Source: Mansonella perstans (lineage: Eukaryota > Nematoda > Chromadorea > Rhabditida > Onchocercidae). From it: a DNA stretch of 64,000 nt. The notes beneath the pieces were generated by a model. The model made no database searches. It was given only the letters and a program-made list of their open reading frames with translations, and was not told the origin of the DNA. The first letter of the stretch is position 1; every line of letters starts with the position of its first letter. The stretch spans positions 124,001 to 188,000 of the forward strand of contig JBAMDO010000082.1 in assembly GCA_037074765.1 (NCBI GenBank), given 5' to 3'. Of this stretch, positions 45,721-58,286 are shown piece by piece. A program made the position numbers and the translations under genes.

Positions 45721-46503
45721 TTTTTCAATACAAAATTTTAGCCAATTAAAATTAACTTTGATTCATGACTTATTTATATAGACATGACTGATTTATGATC
45801 TTAATCTTTTAATCCTACAAAACAAATTTTGCAAGAACTTATTTTTCAGTTTTGTTTAGGCTAATAATCTCAGTTATTTAATTGGCCAAAATCTTTGAAC
45901 ACTTTCTCTACGTAAGCTTTAGAAACAATAAAGCTACTATCATAATCACAGTTCTCATAAGCAGAATCAAATATTTCTACCATTATACAATTCAAATATC
46001 TGGAACATATTCAAATTTCTGATTTGAGTTACTAAGATGTCAACTTCAAATATATTTTGCCATCTGCATACATGTTTCACCCTAAAAAGCAAAAATTTTC
46101 TCGTTACAAATATGATGTCTAGATCAAAAGTTAAAAATGCTGCAAAGTTTTTCGCCAGATCACTGAAAGCTTTAATATAGTGTGGATACTTCGCTCAAGC
46201 ACAGTGTTGCTAAGACATAAAATGTTTAAGTCATTATGGAAAGCATTTAACTGAAACACTGTTTCTCGCGAATCATCTGGATAACTTTTTATGGTCAGTG
46301 GGGATCAAAATTTTTTGTTGATCTCCCCGCTTAAACAAAATTTTTTGGAATTTGAATGTAGAAAACTTATGGAAAAAAGCTAAGGTTTTTCAATTAAAAC
46401 TCCAGCCGGATGAACACTTGGAATTATTACGGAAAATTTTCAACAAAATAAATTTTAAAACAAGCCATTTTTCTTGACAGGTCTGCCTTGTACAGCTACA
46501 GAT

Positions 46504-49099
46504 CTATATCGTTTTCTTTTGCTGTGGTCCAGTACCAATAATTGGAACTTTCCAGGTAAGCGGTGGATAGATAAAGTAGAGTGAAATCGTTATAACACTT
46601 ACAAGAAGTCCAGCAAAATTAGCAACCTATAAGAAGAAAGTTTTCTTCCTTTGAAAATAAAATATTAGATTTCAGGAAGAAAACTAAGTTATGTTAGCAA
46701 TTCCAGGAAAAAAAACTAGCATATTCGTATTACATCCGTACTGGTCTTTTCGCTAGATACCGCTTTCTGCTGTGCAATTTTAGAAAATTCTTATAGATTT
46801 CCTAATCTATAAATTTCCAGAAAATATTTGCACTTACAGCAATATAGTAATTTCCAATCATAATACCGAAAACGGTCCACTGTATTGCTAATAAAAAGAT
46901 CCCAAATTGCAGTTCGGCCGGAATAAATTCCGTATGACCAAATGATAATGCTCGTTTCTAAGAAAACAAAAAATGTCATTTATTCTAATTTGTGCATAAT
47001 CATTATGCAGAAAGATCCAAAAAGACAAAGTTCCGTTCCTTTTTAGACTTCTTAACTTGAAAACTTCCTAAACTTCGTATTAATTAATTACAATGAATAC
47101 TAGGCAAAACTTTGCTGTAACCTAAAATGTAAAGATTACAACAGATAGCTTATTGGCACGTCAAAAATATTCAATAATACCGCAGATATTTTCAATGTGA
47201 TATCATCGATATGATTCTAACAATCATTTAAAAAAATCATTTATTTTTTTTTTCATTACCCTCGTTCACTCTCTAAGTTGCTAACTTTATTATTTTCATT
47301 TTTAACTTTTATTTAAAAAACGAGAAATATTAATAACTTTCAACTATAAATTTTTCTTTTTCTTTCCAATTTTTAGAGCAGAAAGTTATGCTTACAATTT
47401 CATAAATTTGTCCACCCAAACTGATAATTTGCATAGCAGCGGCAATACTTCCCATCACATCAGGCGCTATATCATTTGGTTGAAGACTGACGTAAGTAAA
47501 AATGCAAAACAGAGAGAAAACCAGTGCAAAAAGTTGTAGGCATAAATAACGCTGAAACAAAAAAAAAAAAAGAAATACAATAACGAATTTTCAAAAGAGA
47601 CTGACAAGAAATTTTCTTTTTCAAAGTATATCATATTTTCAAACAATTTTTCTGCTTCTGAATTCATTCACTACTGAAGTTTTGAGAAAAAATATATTTA
47701 GATTAAGACTAGAATAAATGTTAAATAAAACTCCTCATTATATGGCTTTGGTAATGATAAGTATCTGATTTGATACATTGCCTGACATTACTGGAAAACA
47801 TTTGATGTATAATTAATCAAATGAAATATTATTAACCCGACATGGCTGATAAAATGCAAATGCAAGGATATAACCAGCAAAGACGACCAAATTTATTGTA
47901 TTAATGAATATATTTGTAAAATCATTCGTCATATATCCATGTCGTAACCAACAACCCGTCCTGAAATTGTCACATCATTTCCTGAAATATTTATGTAATA
48001 AAACTTTTAAAAAAAGATTTTAAATTTTAAGGCTTGAATTTGAGAAATGATAAAGCTTTACAAGAAATTAATAAACCTGATTAATATTTAATTCATAATT
48101 AAGTGAAATCTCGCATTTCTTAGTGACGTATTAAGCAGTTATATCATTTTGTTGATCTTTAAAATTTAACTTTAATATTTAGCTATCTTATTATCGCTAC
48201 AGTAGATCATAGATATGGAATATTTAACGATGTAAATCTGTTAACTTACGCGAATTTTCACATTTTCAAATTTAAACTTTCCCATTTTTAAATCGGTAGA
48301 AAAGTTAATGCTGTATCGATATATGGTGTAAAGCTCTTAATTCTCTTAATTTTAATTTTATTTTTACATGCAATAAAGGACTGACAATAAATCAATAAGA
48401 CTTAAACTACTTTTATGTGACAAACGTCAAACTATCAGTAGTATCATGAATATATCTCAATAATTGGATTATTTGGCAATATGTCATGGGAAAAAAAAGC
48501 ACATAGGGTTAAATTAATAAAATACTTATTGTGTCATACTTAAAATAATTGGAAAAATGGCTACAGCGCGAGTTAAGAATTAATTTACGAAAATATTTTG
48601 GGAGAAAACAACAAAAAGGTAAAAAGGACGAACATTAAAACAGGTAAAACAAGATTAATTGATGAAAAACCATCAGCAGTACCACGTTTTCTCCAGTCCA
48701 GCACTTGAAGGCTGAAATTTTTTACCGTTATGTTACATCATATTACACATCATATAAATTTGATTATGCATTATATAGATCACATTATATAAATTTGAAC
48801 CCTTTTGCTACATTATATTTGTTACAGCTTTTTAAATGAATAATTTGATTTATGTTAATTAATTTTACATGCGGAAATAATAACGTAACGCTATGAAATT
48901 AACGATAATGAAGTGAATTCATAAAGTCAAATTTTTTTAAAGTATCACAAATGAATAACTAATATTATCGGGTAATCGATAATGTTGGAAAATTTTTCAC
49001 ACATAATTAAAATTTAAAAATAACTTACAGTGGCAAAAATGTGAAGCAGATGGAAAAAAATGTTAACCATACGACAAACATTGATAATATTGCAACCAT
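46504..49099 (-). CDS. SWEET-type sugar transporter
   Basis: Six minus-strand exons: 49099-49029, 48711-48634, 47960-47837, 47551-47396, 46957-46838 and 46626-46504. All phases agree, giving 223 residues, the usual SWEET length, with TAG at 46504-46506. SWEET proteins are seven-helix uniporters moving mono- or disaccharides across membranes, made of two triple-helix (MtN3/saliva) repeats. Repeat 1 shows ILSMFVVWLTFFSICFTFLP, the loop WRKRGTADGFSSINLVLPVL and GCWLRHG. Repeat 2 shows RYLCLQLFALVFSLFCIFTY, SIAAAMQIISLGGQIYEI, AELQFGIFLLAIQWTVFGIM and NYYIAVANFAGLLVSVITIS. The asparagines of helices 3 and 7 (INTIN, VANF) are in the expected places. Three of the four gate prolines are visible (FLP, VLP, FIP); the helix-5 position appears as Gly-Gly. 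The donor of exon 2 is a weak AT|gttcgt but restores phase and the conserved MTGCWLRHG. C. elegans has several swt paralogues; I cannot say which this matches. Confidence 0.9.
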
Positions 49100-51334
49100 T
49101 TTTCGATTTTAAAAAGTGATTCGTAAAATTGAATTTGAAGCAAAATATCTTAAAATTTAAATATTACATCATCGACAAACAAAAGAAAACACTATTGGCC
49201 TTTTATGGAAAACGATTGATAGGAATGCGTTATTATATCTTTGGGACATGCTAGGATGATAAGATATAGTGGATGAAAGAGACACTAATCAAAATTTCTC
49301 GAACAAAGTATTGAAGCATAATCAATGAACTCACAAGAATTAATAAAAAACTGACCGCTGACCTGACACCTTTCTAACGATTTTGAAATTTTTTTTTTAA
49401 TCACAAAAAGTCATTTAAATATTTAATTATCAAATTTATCAGAATGAATTTGCACATTAACAATTATTGGAGAAAAAAAATTAAAATGAAGTGAAGAAGT
49501 AAAGAGGAGAACGATGAAATATGAAAATTAGAATGAGAAGCAAAAAGATAATTGATTTTATTATTTCTTTCTTTCAGTTATTTTAAACATTCCATTTCCA
49601 TTTCGTTTCCTTTCCACATAATCATCTACAAGAATAATGAACGAGAATGAGACAATTAGAGTAATTCACTTGCATTAAATATGAAATTTTGTTTTAGGTA
49701 AATTTCAAAATATCTGAAATGTTGCCATTTCACTGACATATAATGAATGATATGTTAATTAGTTAGCTAGTGTAAATGTAAATGTAAGTTTGGAGAAGAT
49801 GAGTCAAAAAGAAAATTGTTTTTGAAAAAAATGTTTATCGAATCGTTTCCTCTTTCCAATTTCTTCTTTTTTTCAACAAAAGCTGCAATTTTTTCATCCA
49901 TTTGCGGAAAATGTAATTGCAAGCTTAGATAGTTGAAATCAAACAAAAAAATTTCATGCCACTTCTAGATTTTTTGTTTACAAATTTCTCTCATCTACAC
50001 TACTATATCTATAGTGTAAGCAAAAACCATTTTAAATTATTAACTGAAAAAAAAGAAACTTACTTTAGATATAAAGGCAAACTTTCTATTAATCCTAGCT
50101 AGAAAAAAAGAAAATTTTAGGTAAATTTATTTATCCTAGAGAATCAGATATAGTTAGTTAAATCTTTTACTTCCGAATAATTTGTTTTTCTTGTCGAATT
50201 GCCGCGAATAGATAAAATAGCTGAAAGTTTAGTTGAAAAAAAAAAAAGAAAATAGCAAAAAGAAACGAATCGATAATCACAACAACTATGACAAACTAAA
50301 TGAAAGATGTTAATAACATGATAAAAACAAAAACTTTTGTTGTGTTAGATAAAATTTATAAAGAACATGGAATTGTTTGTTACTTTTTTTTTTTGCTTAA
50401 TTTCAAATAGCCAAGCATTTGCAACTACAACATATTGATGCTACCTATAGCTGTAATCCTAATTAGCTAAGCATTTGCCATTGCAGCATTGCAGTATCAA
50501 TGTATTGGAATTAGCTAAACATTTGCAAATGATAAATACATTTGCACCATTTGCAACATTTAATATAATTCAATTGCAGTAATTTAAATTGACAGCTGAT
50601 TAGATAAATGCGTGGAAGCATGGAAGTGATTCTAATTATTGCTAATTAATCAGAAACAGTAAATGAATAAAGTAAAATGTATGAAATTTCAGATTGATAT
50701 TTGATAGGAAAAAAGTCATTTGAATAATTAAATGAAATGAGAACAGAGAAAATGATGAAAGTAGCGGAAATAGATAAGCATCACAAAAGACGAAAATCAA
50801 AACAAGTTTGAAAGAAATTTTAACATCTCTCAATCAATACAGATGAAGCGATTCATAAAGGAAAATTGAAGAGAACAGAGAGAGAAAGAAAGGGAGAAAG
50901 AGAATAAAAGGATAGAAAAGATGAGAAAGGATGAAGAGAAAGTAAAAGCAAATATTTTGGATATGAACAAATAATACCTTTCTTATCAACAATATAACTG
51001 TGGATCATTAACCCGAACAAATATTGCAATTAAAAATTAATCATTGTGCTCATATTATCAATATAAACTAATTATTATTGGCGTGATAATTAAATTAATT
51101 TAATTAAAAAAAATCACTTTAAAAAAAATTAATTTAAAAAAAAATCTTGCATTGCAAAAACAAAAAAAAAAATTGCCAATAATTTGAAAGTTGAAGTTGA
51201 AAAGCATTTCATTAATAAAACATCCTCTCCTCCTTTCCCATCCCTTCTTCTAATTTATATTTTTAGGTAACATTTTACAAAAACTTTTACGCCCACCCAT
51301 CCAATAATAAATCTCACTGTAACAGATTTCCATA
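49100..51334. other. Intergenic, AT-rich
   Basis: This is the 5' flank of the SWEET gene and beyond. It contains a GAGAGAAAGAAAGGGAGAAA purine-rich tract near 50875-50945 and a repeated AGCTAAGCATTTGCAA/CATTTGCC motif near 50400-50560. No supported gene. Confidence 0.55.
50405..50560. repeat. Degenerate TAGCTAAGCATTTGCA repeat
   Basis: AGCCAAGCATTTGCAACTAC, AGCTAAGCATTTGCCATTGC, AGCTAAACATTTGCAAATGA and ACATTTGCACCATTTGCAAC follow within 150 bp. Confidence 0.55.
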
Positions 51335-51488
51335 ATTCACACAGCTGTTCAAACACCTTGAAACTTTAAAAACAAAGTAATAAATGATCGTATGATATTT
51401 TGCAATTCTGAAAAAAATAATTGTAGCATAATATGATTTGGCTTCTGCTAAAAATTTCGCAGTACAATTATTTCAATTTTTTCCGACA
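51335..51488 (-). mobile_element. BEL/Pao-type LTR fragment, inverted
   Basis: On the minus strand it begins TGTCGGAAAAAATTGAAATA, then AGAAGCCAAATCATATTATG, ATTGCAAAATATCATACGAT and TTTTAAAGTTTCAAGGTGTT, in the same order as the plus-strand LTRs at 33-45 kb. Only about the first 155 bp can be followed. Confidence 0.7.
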
Positions 51489-51585
51489 ACAACTATTGTA
51501 TTTTGCATAATTGAGGGGATAGATTCCCACATATTTAAACTCATTCAAAAACTGAATTTAGTTCATTAACTTCCATAAAACTCAC

Positions 51586-51784
51586 CGTTCTGATCATGTA
51601 TTTTGACTGCATGAAATTCGTCATTCCTCGTGGGTCCCAAATTCTTTAGTACATATGCCGCATTCTGAAAAGGCAACATGTGTTAGACAATTTCAAACTC
51701 ATGCAAGTTATGGTAGGAAATTTTAATTTTAATTCACCAGTGAAATAAGTTTAAACTTACTGGCAGTTGTCGACCTATCAACAT
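51586..51784 (-). CDS. Possible two-exon gene start, unknown
   Basis: Minus-strand exon 51784-51761 (MLIGRQLP) ends at CCA|gtaagt. Exon 51664-51586, after CCTTTTCAG, continues in phase with NAAYVLKNLGPTRNDEFHAV and KIHDQN and leaves at a GTGAGT donor in phase 1. Splice signals and protein texture are good. I could not find the next exon: the sequence immediately beyond the donor runs into an antisense LTR fragment. The family is not recognised. It could belong to a decayed retroelement or a disrupted host gene. Confidence 0.35.
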
Positions 51785-52708
51785 TTCAGTCGATCTTCGA
51801 CACAACTAACAGCTTTTGATATTAGGCCAGTCAACTTTCCACCGCCGGCACACGGAAAGTCTTTGGACTTGCTGGTCCATCTCCCCTTACAATTAAGACT
51901 CGCACGGTCCGAGTGAAACATTTATTAATAACCGGAAAGTGATTCTCCTGAAGTTTCTACATACTTAATATTTCATCTTGATCGCTCATTTGTTAGCCAA
52001 TGAAATGCATTATAAAGCAATTCAAGCTATTTTTAATAGGCCGATAAATCAATTCAGTTCGATTTTCATTAAACTATTAGCAATTTTTATCATCTGTAGA
52101 GTTGTGAAAGTGACTTACAATACGATTCCACTCATTCTATCAATCCTCATAGTTTCCGGACCATTGCTGGCACACTCGATACTACTTCGATATATTCCTC
52201 ATGCAGGAACAACTCGTATGGTACCTACCGCTGCTCCGCTAACTCGTCTTCCTCTTCCTTATCCTGAACATTGCTGGTACTGACTCTACCACTTCCTGCC
52301 TTTCATGTTATTGCTGTTCGAGGTAGTGAAACACGAGCTTCCTTTATTTTCGAGATCTCACTGCAGATCCCGTTCGTGCTCCAGAAACAGCTTGGGAAGC
52401 TTCCAGTTGTTCCCGAAATGGTGAAGGACTTGTGCGCTAAAACAAGTTAACTCGCGTTCCTTAATTTCTTTCTCTTCACCATTTCTCTTCAGTTTTGCTC
52501 TTACGTTATTAATCTAAAAAAGAATATGGATTAGAGAAACTAATGGAAAGTTCGATGGAAAGCTTTTGGATGGAAAGATTGAATGCACGTCAGTGATAGT
52601 TTCATTGCATATTTGAAAGGTTTTACAAAACACAAACCATATCATGCTTGGCCTTTGTCTATTTCTTGCGTCAATTCTTATAGCAATAATAGCAAGCAGA
52701 GCCAGCAA
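51785..52708 (-). other. GC-richer coding-like island, origin unknown
   Basis: This stretch is clearly less AT-rich than its surroundings and has long open frames on both strands. On the minus strand one frame runs from 52708 to 52373 with only one stop (TAG at 52514-52516), reading LALLAIIAIRIDARNRQRPS, then LKRNGEEKEIKERELTCFSA and HHFGNNWKLPKLFLEHERDL. Another reads NHFPVINKCFTRTVRVLIVR, then GDGPASPKTFRVPAVES, at 51960-51840. Smaller splice-flanked pieces include DKEEEDELAEQ and NGPETMRIDRMSGIV. On the plus strand 51978-52283 is open, ending PLTRLPLPYPEHCWY. The island could be a decayed element linked to the adjacent inverted LTR or a GC-rich first-exon region. I assign no function. Confidence 0.3.
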
Positions 52709-55700
52709 TTATTTTTTAATTAGGATATATTTGATAGAAATGCACCATAACGTTACTTTGGATTAGAACCTGCTTGGCAAACATTTTATAAAAACATTGG
52801 AAATTTTAAATCATGCAACAATTTGAATACAGTATAGAAGTGAAACGATTGTTGAAAGTTGGAACTTTATACGTACCAAACAATAGAAAACAAAAGAACA
52901 TTTATATCCGGAAACCCACAAATGATCCATCAATAGATCAATGACCCACTATTTATTGACCTATCAATAACTCTCCTGCACCATCATCACATGCAAATGC
53001 TTTGCTGGTAAGATAGCACATGCAAGACTTATACTCTTCTTCGCTTAATGATAAACCATTTGATATAATCAAAGAGAAGAAAGGGAAAAAAATGCGATCA
53101 ATGCAAGAACTTTTCCATTATACTATGGATTAACACTGCTGTTGATTAATCATTGTAAAACTTTTATTAAATTAACTTTAATTCTTGTTCCTTGTTAAAT
53201 TGCTAATGTGCAGAATCATGCTGTTAAATTAATTGATCATCCATTGTTAAATCAATTTTAATTAAAATACTAGTAAAAAATAACAAAACTATTGATTACT
53301 TAATGCAGTGCGCACTGCTCTAATGATAATGTTGTAAGTAGAAGTTAGCAACCATCTGGAACAAATTAACAATTTTTACTTTCATCTCCTCTCTCTCTTT
53401 TAAAAAGTTAAGTTCAGCTCGCTTTAATTAATTAAATTTTAATAAAATGTTATATGAAATTAGAAGTCGCATCTCCTTTTGGAGGTTAAAAGGATAAAAA
53501 AATATTATCTCAACAGTGTTATCGTTCGAATATTGCGCATGATAATGTTATCAGTGAATCGAATAAATATGTAGTTGCATATTGAATTATAACGCAAATA
53601 TTTGTACATATAAATTTCACACGTTTGCACGCAGAGATGCATTTTACGTGTTTACAGGCAAAAACGTATGCCTTTTTAAACAGACATACTTACTGTTAGT
53701 TATGGATAAAATGATTTGTTCATTGCATTCATTTCGCTAATCTTTGGCTCATTTTCAGATTAATGCTTTTTAGATAGTATGCGCAAAAAAAAATTTCGGT
53801 ATAATTTTTAAAAAAAAAAATCGATATTTAAGTGATATTTCTAAAATTGGTTAGCCATTTAAGTGTCGTTGTGAATAATCAAAAAAGAAAACCTCTCTCA
53901 CTGGCAGACACATTAGTTACGAATATCACCGTTTAACAGACTGATATGTAGCCAGTTAATAACAAAAAGATTAACTTTATGAAAAACTGCAAAAGACATT
54001 CGTGAAAAAGAAACATTTAATTTTAAAATTCAACTTTCATCCAAAAAAAAGCTTATACGAAATTTTTTGTCAGACATGCTATTGCGTAACATTGTCACAC
54101 CAAAAGACATTCATGTTTACATCCTTAAAGAAGGTTTAGAATTTTACAATTTAGTACATTTACAACTGACCTTACCAAAACATTACGGAATTTTAAAATA
54201 GGAAAAAAAAATCCGAAAAGAACAATTTAAAAAAAAACGAAATTGCTATATCGGAAAAATGAACTCCAGAAATTAATTTAGTCATACGCAAGTAAGAAAT
54301 TTAAATCAGAATTTAAGAGAATTTTAAAATAAAAAAGAAAAAACCCGAAGAATCAATTTAAAAAAATGATTTAATATATGGGAGAGATGTATTTTAAAAT
54401 TTAACTTAATCATGCAAAAAAAATTCAAATTGCCCATCAAAAGAAAGACTTTTTATTCATTTTTTGTTTCTTTGGTCGTTTCATTTTAGTCACAAGAAAA
54501 AAAAAACAAAAAATTCTAAAAGTGTTTTAGAATAAATTTTTTCTTGCACGAATTTTTGCAACTTGGATTTTTCGAAATTGTCTCTTTCAATGAAAATCAA
54601 CAACTTTCCTTTCAGATTTAAAAAAAAACAAAACATTTAAATAAATTCTTAAAAAAATGGAAAAAAACAGAAATTACGGAGAAATTACAACATAAACTAG
54701 ATAATATTCCGTTCAAGAAATCAAAATTCGGAATGTTTTATTTTTCAATCATTCGTTCATTCCAGATTTCCGTAATGTTTGCAGCAAAATTTTCCAGATC
54801 TACAGATAATCGGTGGTTGCGTTAATTCGAGAAAAAAAATTTCTTAAAAAACTAATTCTTTTTCAAAAGAAAGAATGCTTTCGTAATTTCAAGAAAAATG
54901 TTTTTGCTTATCAATCTTTTTTAAGTGAGTCTTTTTAAATTTCCGAAATTTGCATTTTTTAAAAAAATGAGAAATTGAATAACTTGAGGTTATAAAAAAA
55001 TTTCAAATATTTGCATAATTTTAATACACTGGCGTAGCAATTAAGCATATGGTGTTGGTTTGTCTCGAAATATCTCTAATTGATTTTTTTTGAAAGTTGA
55101 GTTTTTTTAAATTTTTATTTCAATATTTTTCCACATTAAAAAACGAAAAATGTGTTGAAAGAAAATTAATAGAATGTATTTTAGTTTAAAACGTTTTTTT
55201 TTTGATATAATTTAAAAGTTCATATAGCATATAATAATCTTCATGTTTATTTTTCAATAGCTTTTGACACATAAAAAGGACTTACTCGAATTTTTTAAAA
55301 TTATTTGTTAAAATTAGAAATTTTTCAAATTCTAAGGCCCTTTTTTTGAAATATTGTTTAAAGTACATTTGATTTAAAAAAACACTCCATTAAATTCGAA
55401 AGTCAAGATTTATTACTTGCCTTTTTGCTTGTACAAAATTTACCTGAATGAGTTTTTTCGCAGATTTATCACACGGATAGAAATGTGAGCAAAAGTAAAC
55501 TTACCACCGCAAAGCGCCGATGTCCTATTTAAATATTTTGAAGATAAAAAAAGAATAATTGACTTAAAAGAATTAAGAAATGTTAAATTTCACGCAAGTC
55601 GAAGTTAAATGCTACTACTTGCAAATAAGCTAAGAAGACTAAGTAGTAAGAAATTGGCACTAAAATGGATTTGTGACAAATATTTATTGCGTTAAAATCA

Positions 55701-55930
55701 TGCGCTGGAATTATCGCACTGATAAAGTTCATTCAGCAGTTAGAAGAACAGGTGGAAGACTCATAAAACTCATATTTTAAATATAGTCATCCATTAAGTA
55801 AGTCATAAAGTAAGTCATACTTTAAGTTACACTTTAGGCACTGTCAAATACAAGTGTTATTGCATGTTAATCCGTATGTATGGCATAATAATATTTGACG
55901 TTCGTTTGTGAATATTTGCATAAAACGAAA
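52709..55930. other. Intergenic, AT-rich
   Basis: There are long A and T runs, especially at 54000-55400 where many poly-A stretches alternate with AATTTT words. I see no supported gene or RNA. Confidence 0.55.
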
Positions 55931-58286
55931 ATGGTTTCATGTAATTGTGCTGAATGAAGAAATCGAAAAATTCTTATTTTTTTGCAGTACTGGTTGAAAA
56001 ATGAAGAGAATCAATTTCGTAACAAACTAAAGAAAAAAGTCAAATTAAAAATTATTAAAACTATTAAAAAGTCAATTTCATAACTACTAAATCCAATCAC
56101 CGAATAGCTTTATTTAAATCGGGACATTAATTAGTTTGACGTGACTAAACGTCAAATACATCCAAGAATCAAACTTCTGAAAATGGTTTAAAGAATTCAG
56201 TTACTGAATAACCTTATTTCAATTTGTTCACTAATTGAAAAAATTAATCAAGATTGGTTAAATCAACATAAATTTGCATCAAATATTAATTCTTATTGTA
56301 ATCGTAATTTTCAGATCCAAAAAGGTAACACTGCATAAAATCAATGATCTCATATTGAAAGACGCATGCATATGAAAAGTTGAAAGTTTTTTTTCATAAT
56401 AACATTTTTTTTTCTAATTTTGACAATGACAATTATTTCAGTCAGATAATAATAATTACTTTAATGAAAATTAATAACTGAAATTTTTTGAAATTAAAAC
56501 AGTAGCTGTAATTTCCGGAAATTGAAATAAATAATGATTGTTTTTATCGCAGTTATAATCATTACAAATAAGACCATCATTAAAATTGGCAAACCCAAAT
56601 GATTTTTGTTCATTATAAATTCATAATTGAGCTATAATTAAGTTGGATTTTTTCTTTCAAGAAATTTTCAAGTTTTCTAAAGAAATTTTTGGTATTTTTG
56701 ATAAATACTATTTCTGATAATTACTTGGAATTTTTTAATAATTACTTGAAATTCCAACTTCCAGTCGTATTATTTGAATTTGCGGAATATGATGTTTTCA
56801 TATTTTCGATTTAATTCCATTTCATTTATTTGTAGTGTGTTTGTTTATTGTCGTACTGTTAATCATTTGCGCCAGTTCGGCAGTTGGTTTAAAATGCTAT
56901 CGTGGTACTGCAATGAAATATTTTCATTCGCCCATTTCTTTCAAAATTGAAAATTGTCAAGTGGGAAATTTCTGCATTAAACATCACCGTTATGATTTGA
57001 AAAATGTATGTATTTATATGTTATTTTTTTTTCAGCAAAGGAAATGAAAAATGATTTTGATTAAATTTTGGAATTTGATGGACAAAATAAATTTTTGTTA
57101 CTTGCTTATTGTTGATATAGATTTAAAAAAGAATTCAAATGAATTTGAATTTAAATTGTCAAATTTGTTCAAAAATCAACACTTAATAATATGACAAATT
57201 CTTATTTTATTATAAATCATTATCAATTTATTTTAAGCTCTTGCAGATCTGAAATCCAATTTTTAGATAAACTAATTTCGTTGCAATAACCCTGGAATAA
57301 TTTTCATTTCCACTTCCATTTTGCGCGATTTTTCTTCACTGACAAAATATTTTACTAGTTTGGAAACATTGAGTTTCATAATATTGTTGCGATCATAGTA
57401 AAAAAAAAAAGAAGTAAATTACTGAGAATTATTGGTGGAGATTTATTGAGAAGATGAAATGAATTAGAAAAATTGAGGCTAAATTCATTCAAACGATAGC
57501 TGCTGTAGATTTGTACATTAAATCACACTGAATGTTAAAATTTATGCACTGAATGTAATAAAATTAAAAAAATAAAATTAAATTAAAAAAAGTAATAAAA
57601 CTAAATGTAATAAAATTTATATGTTGAATGTTAAAAGGTACTAATATTTCGTCTCGAGATATACCAAATAGAGATCCCTGCAAATACCACTTCCAGTCAC
57701 TCCTAATGCATATCTTAATGTGACAGAAATGTTTTTTGATGTATTTCATCATTTGAATTTTTTTTTTTTTTGTTTTTAACAACGCTACACTTGTTTCAGC
57801 GACGATCATTCACTGTCAAATCATGTGATATTAATGGAATTTGTACGGTAATCCGAAATTTCAATCTAAATTTTAAATTAAAAATTCTGCATTATACAAA
57901 TTATTTTTTTTTATCATAAAATTGCATGACAGATATTCGGAAAAAAATATTTTGCCGATAAAAAAAACAAAAAAATTTTGTACTTTAACCCAAATTTCAA
58001 TCTAAATTTCAAGTTAAAAATCTTGCAAAAAAAAAATATCATAAAATTATTATCTTCCAACATTACGACCAATATTTTATGCTAGGATGAAGATTGTACT
58101 ATTGGTTACATTGGTGCAAAGTTTATGGGATTTATGAATGGACCGTTGGTTAATATTTGGGATTGTTGCTGCAACAACACATTATGCAATTCAGCTTTTT
58201 CCAACTTTTTCTATCAACCAACAATCGTCATCGTAGTATTGTTTGCCATTGGCATATCATCGTTATATATGGGAGAAATTTTATAG
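55931..58286 (+). CDS. Ly6/uPAR-like surface protein, GPI-type
   Basis: Firm exons: 56836-57005, 57800-57847 and 58086-58286, joined in phase, with TAG at 58284-58286. The first firm exon is entered in phase 1, so a small 5' exon is needed. One candidate is 55931-55940 (ATGGTTTCAT|gtaatt), giving about 142 residues starting MVSLCLFIVVLLIICASSA, a signal peptide. The mature part begins LKCYRGTAM and has ten cysteines ending in the family signature DCCCNNTLCN. A hydrophobic C-terminus (PTIVIVVLFAIGISSLYM) follows, as in GPI-anchored Ly6 proteins. Ly6/three-finger proteins of nematodes act at the cell surface, some as receptor chaperones; the target here is unknown. The 5' exon is the weak point, since other tiny exons are possible. 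Confidence 0.75.

Noticed and set aside
47467..47667. Minus-strand frame overlapping SWEET exon 4
   Set aside because: A different frame from the exon 47551-47396, which carries the conserved SWEET sequence and correct phases.
51335..51382. Minus-strand frame resembling a terminal exon with membrane segment
   Set aside because: The DNA aligns with the LTR family (AAAGTTTCAAGGTGTTT block), so the frame is LTR sequence, not an exon of the gene at 51784.
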